A stretch of DNA of 9,308 nucleotides from an uncultured Chitinophagaceae bacterium (GCA_934502905.1 CAKSVK010000143.1:1-9308), one strand, 5' to 3'. Counted from the stretch's first letter, positions 1-7,012 are shown. Notes: generated by a model not told the origin, from the sequence alone. Translations and numbers: made by a program.

Positions 1-636
1 TATTCCGAAGCTGAGATAGAACGGGTAGCACACCTGGGTTTTCAGTATGCCATGCAACGCCGCAAAAAGCTGACGCTGGTAGATAAAGCCAATGTATTGG
101 AAACCTCCCGTTTGTGGAGAAGGGTGGTGCAGGACCTGGCAGACCAGTACAGGGATGTAGCAGTGGATTATATGTTTGTGGACAATGCGGCGATGCAGAT
201 CATTTTAAATCCCAGGCAATTTGATGTGATCCTGACAGAAAACATGTTTGGCGATATCATCAGCGATGAGGCCAGTGTGATCGCAGGCTCTCTGGGACTG
301 CTGCCTTCTGCTTCCGTCGGCAATGGCGCGGCATTGTTTGAGCCGATCCACGGATCTTACCCCCAGGCAGCCGGAAAGGATATTGCCAACCCGTTGGGGT
401 CCATATTATCTGCTGCCATGCTGCTGGATCATTTTGGTTTGAATGCCGAGGCCAACCTGGTGCGTGAAGGGGTAGACTGGACGCTGCAGCACAATTTCGT
501 TACCAAGGATATCGACCCGGTGAATTACTATGCCACTACTACCGTGGGTGAGCTGATATGTGAATTTGTTAGTAATAAGGTGCCTGGCAAAGTACATGAA
601 ACCAATATGGAGTTGAGGAAATCAACGATTATATAA
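1..636 (+). CDS. leuB: 3-isopropylmalate dehydrogenase, C-terminal part (5' end outside window)
   Basis: LeuB oxidises and decarboxylates 3-isopropylmalate to 2-oxoisocaproate with NAD+ and a divalent metal, the third leucine-specific step, in the cytoplasm. The reading frame is open from base 1 and gives 211 residues. Full-length family members are about 350-370, so roughly 150 N-terminal residues are missing. Visible family motifs are the catalytic-lysine segment DKANVLETS, the metal and substrate segment beginning DNAAMQ, the isocitrate/isopropylmalate dehydrogenase signature [13 protein letters not shown], and the nucleotide-binding stretch with [19 protein letters not shown]. The [12 protein letters not shown] form fits an NAD-dependent LeuB rather than an NADP isocitrate dehydrogenase. 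The gene ends 360 bases before ilvD and is probably the last gene of a leu cluster lying upstream. Tartrate dehydrogenase-like members are a less likely alternative given the ilv neighbours. Confidence 0.95.
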   Translation, partial: YSEAEIERVAHLGFQYAMQRRKKLTLVDKANVLETSRLWRRVVQDLADQYRDVAVDYMFVDNAAMQIILNPRQFDVILTENMFGDIISDEASVIAGSLGLLPSASVGNGAALFEPIHGSYPQAAGKDIANPLGSILSAAMLLDHFGLNAEANLVREGVDWTLQHNFVTKDIDPVNYYATTTVGELICEFVSNKVPGKVHETNMELRKSTII

Positions 637-639
637 ACA

Positions 640-681
640 CCAAATCGTCATCTCGACCGGAGGGAAAGATGATTGATTTGG
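640..681. repeat. Palindromic intergenic repeat with the core GTCATCTCGACCGGAGGGA
   Basis: Just after the leuB stop, CCAAATC (640-646) pairs with GATTTGG (675-681) and TCATC (648-652) with GATGA (668-672), giving a 12-pair stem with a small internal asymmetry (647 against 673-674). The core at 647-665 resembles the CGTCATyTCGACCGnAGGGA-type intergenic repeats I recall from many Bacteroidota genomes. That recognition is from memory and not from a search. No T-run follows, so it is not a standard intrinsic terminator, though it could protect the leuB mRNA 3' end. Confidence 0.55.
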
Positions 682-683
682 GG

Positions 684-745
684 ATTGCTGATTTATGATT
701 TTAGTGAAGCCTGTATCAGAAATCTCAAAATCAAAAATCAGCAAT
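684..745. repeat. 19-base near-perfect inverted repeat
   Basis: The arms 684-702 (ATTGCTGATTTATGATTTT) and 727-745 (AAAATCAAAAATCAGCAAT) are complementary at 18 of 19 positions, with one A/A mismatch at 695/734 and a 24-base loop. It begins three bases after the previous palindrome. On the + strand the right arm is followed by A residues (746-752), not T, so it lacks a terminator T-tract in either direction. It could be a second dispersed intergenic element or a processing and stability structure at the leuB 3' end. Its function is unknown. Confidence 0.6.
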
Positions 746-756
746 AAAAAAAGTTC

Positions 757-787
757 TTTGTTTATTTAATATTGTGGGTTATATTCG
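757..787 (+). promoter_or_regulatory. Predicted Bacteroidota-type promoter for the ilv leader and operon
   Basis: TTTG at 757-760 and TATATTCG at 780-787 fit the -33 TTTG and -7 TAnnTTTG elements of Bacteroidota primary sigma factors. The -7 element has one mismatch (C for T at its seventh base) and the spacer is 19 bases. The start of transcription would fall around 792-797, only about 10-15 bases before the leader-peptide ATG at 806. Its position, after leuB and the two palindromes and immediately before the leader ORF, supports the call. This is a motif match only. Confidence 0.5.
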
Positions 788-805
788 CAGTATACATTTT
801 TCTTC

Positions 806-898
806 ATGAACAGAAACCGGAAATATAATATAGCTTCTTCCATTGTTGTGGTAGTAGTCATTATTGTTTCCGCAATCAATGGAGGAAGTTGTATCTGA
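806..898 (+). CDS. Ile/Val-rich leader peptide of the ilv attenuator (30 aa)
   Basis: This is a short ORF with ATG at 806 and TGA at 896-898. Codons 13-21 (842-868) read IVVVVVIIV. In all, 12 of 30 residues are Ile or Val (Ile at 9, 13, 19, 20, 24, 30; Val at 14-18 and 21), and there is no Leu and no Thr. The N-terminus is basic (MNRNRK). The product is presumably not functional in itself: its translation would measure the supply of charged tRNA-Val and tRNA-Ile, as ilvL does in enterobacteria. The regulated codons begin inside arm 1 and continue into the loop of the 1:2 stem, and the stop codon lies just past arm 2, which is the placement attenuation needs. There is no Shine-Dalgarno sequence, as usual in this phylum. 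It is analogous to ilvL, without evidence of common descent. Confidence 0.88.
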   Translation: MNRNRKYNIASSIVVVVVIIVSAINGGSCI

Positions 899-952
899 AT
901 ATTCAAAAACGACATTTAATATAACCCGCCTCCATCGAGGAGGTTTTTTTTT
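828..952 (+). promoter_or_regulatory. Transcription attenuator with alternative 1:2, 2:3 and 3:4 RNA stems
   Basis: Three mutually exclusive stems can be read. Stem 1:2 pairs 828-845 with 877-894 (18 pairs, three of them G-U), and its loop holds most of the Val/Ile codons. Antiterminator 2:3 pairs ATGGAGG (879-885) with CCTCCAT (929-935), then, after a small internal loop, 888-894 with 919-925 (seven more pairs, one G-U). Terminator 3:4 pairs CCTCC (929-933) with GGAGG (939-943), followed by nine T. A ribosome stalled at the Val/Ile codons would cover arm 1 and leave arm 2 free to take arm 3, so transcription continues into ilvD. A ribosome reaching the TGA at 896-898 would mask arm 2, and the terminator would form. 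The pairings are read directly; the mechanism is inferred from known leader-peptide attenuators. Confidence 0.87.
928..952 (+). terminator. Rho-independent terminator of the attenuator
   Basis: CCTCC (929-933), loop ATCGA, GGAGG (939-943) form a five-pair GC-rich stem, optionally extended by G928-T944. The T-run is 944-952, nine in a row. The stem is short but the T-tract is excellent. It lies 44 bases before the ilvD start and would end the leader transcript at about 150-160 bases if the promoter at 757-787 is right. Confidence 0.8.
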
Positions 953-996
953 GTATAATCTATTTTACGTTTAAGTAAATCAATAATTCAAACAAG

Positions 997-2697
997 ATGA
1001 GCACTAACGGGCAAGAGCATGCATTGAACAAGTATTCCAGGACAATTACGCAGGATCCTACACAACCTGCTGCGCAGGCAATGCTGTATGGTATCGGGCT
1101 AACAGATGACGACCTGAAGAAAGCGCAGGTCGGTGTTGCCAGCATGGGTTGGGACGGGAATACCTGTAACATGCACTTAAATGAGCTTGCCAAAGTGGTG
1201 AAGCAAAGCATCTGGGATAACGACCTGGTGGGATTGATCTTTAATACCATCGGCGTAAGCGACGGTATCAGCAATGGTACGGACGGGATGCGTTACTCGC
1301 TGGTAAGCCGGGATATTATAGCAGACAGCATAGAAGCGGTTTGTGGTGCCCAATATTACGATGCGGTAGTAACCATACCGGGATGTGATAAAAATATGCC
1401 CGGAAGCCTTATTGCCATGGGGCGCCTGGATCGTCCTTCGATCATGGTATATGGTGGTACGATAGCTCCTGGTCATTACAAAGGACAGGACCTGAATATC
1501 GTGTCTTCTTTTGAAGCCCTGGGACAAAAGATAGCGGGCAAGCTGGATGAAGCGGATTTTAAAGGGATCGTAATGAACAGTTGTCCTGGTGCGGGCGCCT
1601 GCGGTGGTATGTATACTGCCAATACCATGGCGTCGGCTATAGAAGCGTTGGGAATGAGCCTGCCGTATTCTTCCTCTAACCCGGCCTTAAGCGACGAGAA
1701 AAAGAAAGAATGCAGGGATGCAGGCAAAGCTATCAGGCACCTGCTGGAGAAAGATATCAAACCATCCGATATCATGACACGCAAGGCATTTGAAAATGCG
1801 ATTACAGTGATCATGGTAACGGGCGGAAGCACCAACGCGGTGCTGCATTTTATAGCCATCGCCAAAAGTGTGGGCATTGAAATCACACAGGATGATTTCC
1901 AGGCGATCAGCGACAGGATACCTGTGCTGGCAGACTTTAAGCCATCCGGCAAATACCTGATGCAGGACCTGCATAACCATGGCGGCATCCCCGCCGTAAT
2001 GAAATATCTGCTTAACCAGGGATTGCTGCACGGAGATTGCCTGACGGTGACCGGTAAAACACTGGCGGAAAACCTGGCGGCGGTACCGGAAATAAATTTC
2101 CAGACCCAGGATATCATTCATCCGCTGGAAGATCCTATCAAAAAAACAGGTCACCTGCAGATACTTTACGGCAACCTGGCGGAAAAAGGTTCTGTGGCAA
2201 AGATCAGCGGTAAGGAAGGCGAGCGTTTTGAAGGACCTGCCCGTGTATTTGACGGAGAGAAAAAGCTGATAGAAGGACTGTCAACCGGAAGGGTAAAACC
2301 TGGCGATGTGGTGGTGATCAAAAATGAAGGGCCGAAGGGAGCACCGGGCATGCCGGAGATGCTGAAACCGACCGGAGCCATCATAGGAGCAGGATTGGGT
2401 AAGTCTGTTGCCCTGATTACGGACGGAAGGTTTAGCGGTGGCACCCATGGCTTCGTCGTCGGACACATTACCCCGGAAGCGTATGAAGGCGGGCTGATCG
2501 GTTTGGTGGAGGATGGAGATATTATAGAGATTGATGCTGTAACGAATACGCTCACACTGAAGGTAAGCGAAGAAGAGATCGCCCGCAGAAGGGCAGGCTG
2601 GAAGCAGCCGGAGCTGAAAGTAAAAAAAGGTTTGTTGTTTAAATATGCCCTCTCCGTTAAAGACGCCAGCGAAGGTTGTGTTACGGATGAAGCATAA
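997..2697 (+). CDS. ilvD: Dihydroxy-acid dehydratase
   Basis: IlvD dehydrates 2,3-dihydroxy-isovalerate and 2,3-dihydroxy-3-methylvalerate to the 2-oxo acid precursors of Val and Ile; it is cytoplasmic and iron-sulfur dependent. The 566 residues are near the shorter dehydratase type rather than the about 616-residue E. coli type. Candidate cluster cysteines are C57 (in GWDGNTCN), C130 (in GCDKNMPGS) and C202 (in [12 protein letters not shown]). Near the C-terminus [10 protein letters not shown] holds the conserved serine proposed as the catalytic base, followed by GHITPEA. This three-cysteine pattern resembles the [2Fe-2S] enzymes of plants and mycobacteria, so a [2Fe-2S] cluster is inferred. 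The ATG at 997 has no Shine-Dalgarno sequence and is the first start after the attenuator. As the first structural gene behind the leader it should be controlled directly by Val/Ile attenuation. Confidence 0.97.
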   Translation: MSTNGQEHALNKYSRTITQDPTQPAAQAMLYGIGLTDDDLKKAQVGVASMGWDGNTCNMHLNELAKVVKQSIWDNDLVGLIFNTIGVSDGISNGTDGMRYSLVSRDIIADSIEAVCGAQYYDAVVTIPGCDKNMPGSLIAMGRLDRPSIMVYGGTIAPGHYKGQDLNIVSSFEALGQKIAGKLDEADFKGIVMNSCPGAGACGGMYTANTMASAIEALGMSLPYSSSNPALSDEKKKECRDAGKAIRHLLEKDIKPSDIMTRKAFENAITVIMVTGGSTNAVLHFIAIAKSVGIEITQDDFQAISDRIPVLADFKPSGKYLMQDLHNHGGIPAVMKYLLNQGLLHGDCLTVTGKTLAENLAAVPEINFQTQDIIHPLEDPIKKTGHLQILYGNLAEKGSVAKISGKEGERFEGPARVFDGEKKLIEGLSTGRVKPGDVVVIKNEGPKGAPGMPEMLKPTGAIIGAGLGKSVALITDGRFSGGTHGFVVGHITPEAYEGGLIGLVEDGDIIEIDAVTNTLTLKVSEEEIARRRAGWKQPELKVKKGLLFKYALSVKDASEGCVTDEA

Positions 2698-2728
2698 AAA
2701 ATTATTAACTGGTTCTTAATTAGATACT

Positions 2729-4501
2729 ATGAGTACTGATACATTGTCTGCAAAGGCTACAAAGACAAATGAAAAAACAAATACAGCTCCAATGGGCAGG
2801 TGCAGCGCCGGCATGGAAGTAAGCGGATCCCAGGCTGTGTTGGAAGCGTTGATCGCTGAAGGTGTAACCGATTTTTTCGGTTATCCGGGTGGCGCTATCA
2901 TGCCTATTTATGACGCATTATATGATTATCCGGAGACGTTGAATCATATACTGGTCCGTCACGAACAGGGCGGCATACATGCAGCGCAGGGATATGCACG
3001 TACTTCCGGTAAGGTGGGAGTAGTGTTTGCCACCAGCGGACCCGGGGCCACCAATCTGGTGACCGGATTGGCGGATGCGCAGATAGACAGTACGCCGGTG
3101 GTTTGTGTTACAGGGCAGGTATTTGCACACCTGTTGGGTACGGATGCATTCCAGGAAACCGACGTGATCAATATTACCACGCCGGTTACCAAATGGAATT
3201 ACCAGGTAACCGATGCCACCGAAATACCCGGTGTGCTGGCAAAAGCATTTTATATCGCCCGTTCCGGCAGACCCGGCCCGGTATTGATAGATATTACCAA
3301 AAACGCCCAGTTGCAGAAGTTTAAGTACGAAGGCTACACGCCATGTACCCATATACGCAGCTACCGCCCGAAACCGATCGTGCGTAAAGAGTATATCGCA
3401 GAAGCGGCCAGGCTGATCAATGAAGCGAAAAAGCCTTTTGTATTGTTTGGACAGGGAGTGATACTGGGCGGCGCAGAAAAGGAGTTCAGGGAGTTCATAG
3501 AAAAAAGCGGTATTCCTGCTGCTGCAACTGCGTTGGGGCTGGGTGCATTGCCGACAGATCATCCGTTGTACACGGGTATGCTGGGGATGCACGGTAACTA
3601 TGGCCCTAATGTGCTCACCAACGAGTGTGATGTGTTGATAGCTGTAGGTATGCGCTTTGATGATCGGGTGACCGGTCGCCTGGACAAATATGCCAAGCAG
3701 GCTAAAGTAATTCACCTGGATATTGATCCGGCGGAAATTGATAAGAATGTGCAGTCCACGGTGCCTGTATGGGGCGATTGTAAGGAGACGCTGCCCTTGC
3801 TGACACAGTCCGTTCAAAAAACAGTGCATGCTGACTGGCTGAACAGGTTCAGGAGCATGGCGAAAGAGGAAAATGAGGTGGTTATTAATAACGAATTACA
3901 TCCTGCCACAGAGATCATGACCATGGGAGAGGTGCTGAATGTGCTGAATGAGCTGACCGGTGGTGATGCGGTGATCGTAACAGATGTGGGGCAGCACCAG
4001 ATGGTAACCTGTCGTTATGCGAAGTTTAATAATACCCGTAGTAATGTAACTTCAGGAGGACTGGGAACCATGGGGTTTGCACTGCCCGCTGCCATAGGCG
4101 CAAAAGTAGGCGCCAAAGAGCGCCCGGTGGTAGCTATTATCGGCGACGGCGGTTTTCAGATGACCTTACAGGAGCTGGGCACCATCATGCAGTTTGGTAT
4201 AGATGTAAAGATCATTATCCTGAACAATAATTTCCTGGGGATGGTGCGCCAGTGGCAGCAGCTCTTCCACGATAAGAGATATTCTTTTGTAAATATTACG
4301 AGTCCTGATTTTGTGATGGTAGCCAAAGGTTACGGTATTGAGGGCAGGAGCATCAGCAACAGGGAAAGTCTGAAAGAAGCTTTGCAGCAAATGCTGGGTC
4401 ATAAAGGCTCTTACCTCCTGGAAGTAATGGTAGGTAAGGAAAACAATGTATTCCCGATGGTGCCGCAGGGATGTGGCGTATCAGAGATCAGGTTAAAATA
4501 A
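2729..4501 (+). CDS. ilvB: Acetohydroxyacid (acetolactate) synthase, large catalytic subunit
   Basis: The enzyme condenses pyruvate with a second pyruvate or with 2-oxobutyrate, using thiamine diphosphate, Mg2+ and a structural FAD; it is the first common step to Val and Ile. The 590 residues have the expected three domains. The N-terminal domain carries FFGYPGGAIMPIYDALYD and the catalytic glutamate E79 in RHEQGG, then GPGATNLVTGLADAQ. The middle domain carries GMRFDDRVTGR near residue 307. The C-terminal domain holds the thiamine diphosphate motif from GDG (472-474) to the Asn triplet 499-501, then FLGMVRQWQQLF. About 30 N-terminal residues rich in Thr, Lys and Ala precede the conserved start and look disordered. 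It starts 31 bases after ilvD. Unusually, its regulatory partner ilvN is not next to it but about 1.4 kb downstream, behind two methyltransferase genes. Other thiamine enzymes such as glyoxylate carboligase are unlikely in this operon. Confidence 0.97.
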   Translation: MSTDTLSAKATKTNEKTNTAPMGRCSAGMEVSGSQAVLEALIAEGVTDFFGYPGGAIMPIYDALYDYPETLNHILVRHEQGGIHAAQGYARTSGKVGVVFATSGPGATNLVTGLADAQIDSTPVVCVTGQVFAHLLGTDAFQETDVINITTPVTKWNYQVTDATEIPGVLAKAFYIARSGRPGPVLIDITKNAQLQKFKYEGYTPCTHIRSYRPKPIVRKEYIAEAARLINEAKKPFVLFGQGVILGGAEKEFREFIEKSGIPAAATALGLGALPTDHPLYTGMLGMHGNYGPNVLTNECDVLIAVGMRFDDRVTGRLDKYAKQAKVIHLDIDPAEIDKNVQSTVPVWGDCKETLPLLTQSVQKTVHADWLNRFRSMAKEENEVVINNELHPATEIMTMGEVLNVLNELTGGDAVIVTDVGQHQMVTCRYAKFNNTRSNVTSGGLGTMGFALPAAIGAKVGAKERPVVAIIGDGGFQMTLQELGTIMQFGIDVKIIILNNNFLGMVRQWQQLFHDKRYSFVNITSPDFVMVAKGYGIEGRSISNRESLKEALQQMLGHKGSYLLEVMVGKENNVFPMVPQGCGVSEIRLK

Positions 4502-4505
4502 GAAC

Positions 4506-5276
4506 GTGAGCAGGATTGCAGGCTGGAATGCCGGATTATATGATGACAAGCATGCTTTTGTATTTAAGTATGGAGAAGACCTGGTGCAATTGTTAGGACC
4601 GCAGGCCGGAGAAAGAATACTGGATGTAGGCTGCGGTACGGGTTATCTCACAAATGTTATTGCAGCGGCAGGAGCCGATGTGTTGGGAATAGACAGCGCT
4701 GCATCCATGATAGCGAAAGCCGGGAAAGAATATCCCGGGATCAGCTTTTCGGTGGAGGACATAACATCTTTCAACAGTACTCAACCCTTCGATGCCGTTT
4801 TTTCCAATGCGGTACTGCATTGGATATTGGACAAAGAAGCGGCTGCCCGGCAGATGCACAGTGTTCTGAAAACTGGCGGAAGGCTGGTGCTGGAAATGGG
4901 CGGAAAAGATAACGTGAAGAAGATAGTGGATGCACTGCGCCAGTCCCTTTCACAACGGGGATATGATAAAAATGCAGCGATAAAGGTTTGGTACTTTCCT
5001 TCACTCGGGGAATATACCAACTTGTTGGAATATGTCGGTTTCAGGGTACGGTATGCGGTGCATTTTGACCGTGAAACAGAGCTGAAAGATGAAGGAAACG
5101 GGATAACAGACTGGATCAGAATGTTTGGACAGCAGTTTTTGACCGGTGTAAAGGAAGTTGATGTTCATGCAATTTGTAATGAGGTGCAGGAAAAGTTGAG
5201 AAGCACACACTTCAGGAATGGAAAATGGTATGCAGATTATAAAAGACTAAGGGTGATGGCTGTAAAGGAAAGTTAG
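4506..5276 (+). CDS. Class I SAM-dependent methyltransferase, substrate unknown
   Basis: This is a 256-residue Rossmann-fold methyltransferase. SAM motif I is ILDVGCGTG (38-46), the acidic residue ending strand 2 is D63 (GIDSA), the motif II region is FDAVFSNAVLHW (95-106), and LKTGGRLVLEMGG (121-133) follows. The N-terminus WNAGLYDDKHAFVFKYGEDL is a common opening for small-molecule methyltransferases of the trans-aconitate or malonyl-ACP methyltransferase type, so a small molecule is more likely than DNA or RNA as substrate, but I cannot name it. The start is a GTG at 4506, four bases after the ilvB stop. The next in-frame ATG falls within the SAM fold, so GTG is the only reasonable start. 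No step of the Ile/Val pathway needs methylation. The tight spacing suggests translational coupling to ilvB. Confidence 0.85.
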   Translation: MSRIAGWNAGLYDDKHAFVFKYGEDLVQLLGPQAGERILDVGCGTGYLTNVIAAAGADVLGIDSAASMIAKAGKEYPGISFSVEDITSFNSTQPFDAVFSNAVLHWILDKEAAARQMHSVLKTGGRLVLEMGGKDNVKKIVDALRQSLSQRGYDKNAAIKVWYFPSLGEYTNLLEYVGFRVRYAVHFDRETELKDEGNGITDWIRMFGQQFLTGVKEVDVHAICNEVQEKLRSTHFRNGKWYADYKRLRVMAVKES

Positions 5277-5277
5277 T

Positions 5278-5853
5278 ATGGAAGTAAACAACATGCACAT
5301 ACCGGGCGCATATCCTGCAATTGATGCAGCCACTAAAGCACATGGTTTTAAAATGGCTTCGGATATGCAGACATGTTACCTGTTGCGGACCCTGGCGGCT
5401 TCAAAGCCTGCCGGCAGGTTCCTGGAGCTCGGAACAGGCACGGGATTGTCAACCGCGTGGATACTCGATGGCATGAATAAGGATGCAACATTGGTAACGG
5501 TGGATAATGACGAAGTGTTACTGGATATAGCAGAACAGTACCTTGGTGAGGATGAGCGTTTGCAATTGGTTCATGCCGATGGAGAAGATTTCCTGCAGTC
5601 GAAAACAGGTGAAAAGTACGATTATATTTTTGCCGATACCTGGCATGGAAAGTACCTGCTGCTAGGGGAAACATTAGCGATGTTGAATAAAGGAGGTGTT
5701 TATATTATAGATGATATGTTGCCGCAGCCCAACTGGCCGGATGGGCACGCGGAAAAAGCAAAGGACCTGGAACAGTACCTGGATGAAAGAGAAGACCTGG
5801 CGGTAACAAAATTAAACTGGGCATCCGGCATCATTATAGCAATAAAGAAATAG
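5278..5853 (+). CDS. O-methyltransferase-like class I methyltransferase (YrrM/COG4122 style)
   Basis: This 191-residue protein is unlike the preceding methyltransferase except for the fold. SAM motif I is FLELGTGTGLSTAWI (48-62), the strand-2 acidic residue is D77 (VTVDND), YDYIFAD lies at 114-120, and VYIIDDMLPQ (141-150) resembles the metal-proximal segment of cation-dependent O-methyltransferases. By pattern it fits the short O-methyltransferase families (Methyltransf_24 or Methyltransf_3 type). The substrate is unknown. The ATG at 5278 lies one base after the TAG of the previous gene, so the two are very probably translated together. An internal ATG six codons in is an alternative start. 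Length and an intact motif I argue for a functional enzyme and not a decaying fragment. Confidence 0.83.
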   Translation: MEVNNMHIPGAYPAIDAATKAHGFKMASDMQTCYLLRTLAASKPAGRFLELGTGTGLSTAWILDGMNKDATLVTVDNDEVLLDIAEQYLGEDERLQLVHADGEDFLQSKTGEKYDYIFADTWHGKYLLLGETLAMLNKGGVYIIDDMLPQPNWPDGHAEKAKDLEQYLDEREDLAVTKLNWASGIIIAIKK

Positions 5854-5888
5854 AATGCGAATAGCATATTGAACTTAAAACACATGAA

Positions 5889-6476
5889 ATGAAACAGGAA
5901 TTTACCATTACGGTGTACACGGAAAATCATATCGGCTTGCTGAACCGCATAGCCATTATGTTTTCCCGCAGGAAAATCAATATTGAAAGTCTGAATACTT
6001 CCCCGTCTGAGGTGGATGGCATTCACAGATTTACAGTTGTAATCAATGAGGTGGAAGATGTGGTAAAAAAGCTGGTCCGTCAGATTGAAAAGCAGGTAGA
6101 AGTGCTGAAAGCATACTATAATACCAATGAGGAAATAGTATGGCAGGAGCTGGCCATGTATAAGGTGTCGACGGATAAAGTGATTGAAGATGTAAAAGTA
6201 GAGCGCCTGTTGCGTCAGTACGGCGCAAGGGCCGTAGTGATCAGGAAAGACTATACCGTGTTTGAAACCTCAGGTCACCGGGAGGAAATAGATACGCTTA
6301 CCAGGGTGCTGGGAGAGTTGGGACTGATAGAGTTTGTAAGAAGCGCAAGGGTGGCGATCATCAACGAGAGCAAAGGCTTCCACGAAAAGCTGAGAGAGTT
6401 TGAAGAGGAAAAGCCGGGTACGGAACTGGTAGAAAATGAATTCCTGGATAAACAGGAGGAAGTTTTCAGCATGTAA
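5889..6476 (+). CDS. ilvN: Acetohydroxyacid synthase, small regulatory subunit
   Basis: This is the partner of IlvB: it activates the catalytic subunit and normally confers valine feedback inhibition. The 195 residues contain an N-terminal ACT domain (about 4-78) and a C-terminal AHAS small-subunit domain (about 90-170, with RQYGARAVVIRKDYTVFETSG split across it). A charged Glu/Lys-rich tail (about 171-195) makes it longer than the roughly 163-residue E. coli IlvH. In the ACT domain N13, G16 and N31 align by spacing with IlvH N11, G14 and N29, positions known to matter for valine binding, so feedback sensitivity is likely retained (inference). The start is the ATG at 5889, 35 bases after the methyltransferase stop. 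An ATG five bases upstream is followed at once by a stop and cannot be the start. Confidence 0.95.
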   Translation: MKQEFTITVYTENHIGLLNRIAIMFSRRKINIESLNTSPSEVDGIHRFTVVINEVEDVVKKLVRQIEKQVEVLKAYYNTNEEIVWQELAMYKVSTDKVIEDVKVERLLRQYGARAVVIRKDYTVFETSGHREEIDTLTRVLGELGLIEFVRSARVAIINESKGFHEKLREFEEEKPGTELVENEFLDKQEEVFSM

Positions 6477-6484
6477 TTATAAGT

Positions 6485-6970
6485 ATGATGGAGCACGTTT
6501 TTACCTATATCAGGGAAACCCGCAGGGCAATGACGAAGATTGTGGATACATTAAGTATTGACGATCTGAACCGTATTCCCAATGGATTCGCCAATAATAT
6601 TATCTGGAATTACGGGCATATATATGTCAGCACGCTTGCGTTGACCTACCTGCGCACCGGTGTGGAAAAGGATAAAGTGATCCCGCATCTGCGTAAATAT
6701 GGAAAAGGCAGCAAGCCGGAAGAGCTTGTCGGGAAGGATGAAATTGCTTTTTTAAAGGATAATATCCTCCTTTCCATAGATTTGCTGGAAGCTGACTATA
6801 AAAACAACGTGTTCCGGCAGATAGCACCTTTCGCTACGGAAACCTATGGTAAAACCATGGACGCTATTGAGGAGGTGATCACCTGTACACTGGCACACGA
6901 TAATTTTCATTTTGGATATGTGAAGGCGTTACAAAAGGCTGTCTTACCTTCGCCCTCTCATTTACCATAA
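6485..6970 (+). CDS. DinB-like four-helix putative metalloprotein
   Basis: This 161-residue, mostly helical protein matches the DinB/YfiT style of fold. A histidine in the second-helix region (H45, in IIWNYGHIYVS) and a C-terminal HxxxH pair (H138 and H142, in AHDNFHFGYV) form the expected metal-binding triad. Superfamily members include bacillithiol- or mycothiol-dependent thiol transferases and many proteins of unknown role. The name comes from damage-induced B. subtilis genes and does not imply DNA polymerase IV. Nothing in the sequence fixes the substrate. It starts eight bases after the ilvN stop with two adjacent ATG codons (6485 and 6488), either of which could be used, and ends 40 bases before ilvC. 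It therefore sits inside the operon. No standard Ile/Val step requires it. Confidence 0.78.
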   Translation: MMEHVFTYIRETRRAMTKIVDTLSIDDLNRIPNGFANNIIWNYGHIYVSTLALTYLRTGVEKDKVIPHLRKYGKGSKPEELVGKDEIAFLKDNILLSIDLLEADYKNNVFRQIAPFATETYGKTMDAIEEVITCTLAHDNFHFGYVKALQKAVLPSPSHLP

Positions 6971-7012
6971 AACCAACAACAATAACAATACAAATTTTAA
7001 ACTTTACAAAAT
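6953..7012 (+). promoter_or_regulatory. G-free, A/C-rich stretch leading into ilvC
   Basis: From 6953 to 7012 there is no G on the + strand, covering the last codons of the DinB-like gene, the whole 40-base gap and the first two bases of the ilvC ATG. The gap itself is mostly CAA/AAT-like sequence followed by an A/T-rich part. Such a leader would be almost free of secondary structure. A-rich unstructured sequence before the start is favourable for translation in Bacteroidota, which rarely use Shine-Dalgarno pairing. I infer a role in strong ilvC translation. I found no convincing promoter here. Confidence 0.4.

Noticed and set aside
684..752. Inverted repeat 684-745 as the leuB terminator
   Set aside because: The right arm is followed by A residues, not T, on the + strand, and the left arm has no T-run beyond it on the - strand, so it is not a canonical intrinsic terminator.
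2918..3829. Long antisense open frame (303 codons) opposite ilvB
   Set aside because: It lies wholly within the well-supported ilvB gene, its translation shows no recognisable domain, and it is rich in Cys, His and Arg as expected of a shadow frame. The same applies to the other antisense frames, for example 1476-2117 and 8209-8802.
5884..5892. ATGAAATGA mini-ORF overlapping the ilvN start
   Set aside because: A two-codon ORF overlapping the real ATG could be a regulatory minimal ORF, but a chance occurrence is just as likely and nothing else supports it.
6945..6952. TACCTTCG as a -7 promoter element for ilvC
   Set aside because: It matches TAnnTTTG except at one base, but the nearest TTTG (6911-6914) is 30 bases upstream, too far for the usual spacing of about 19-21.
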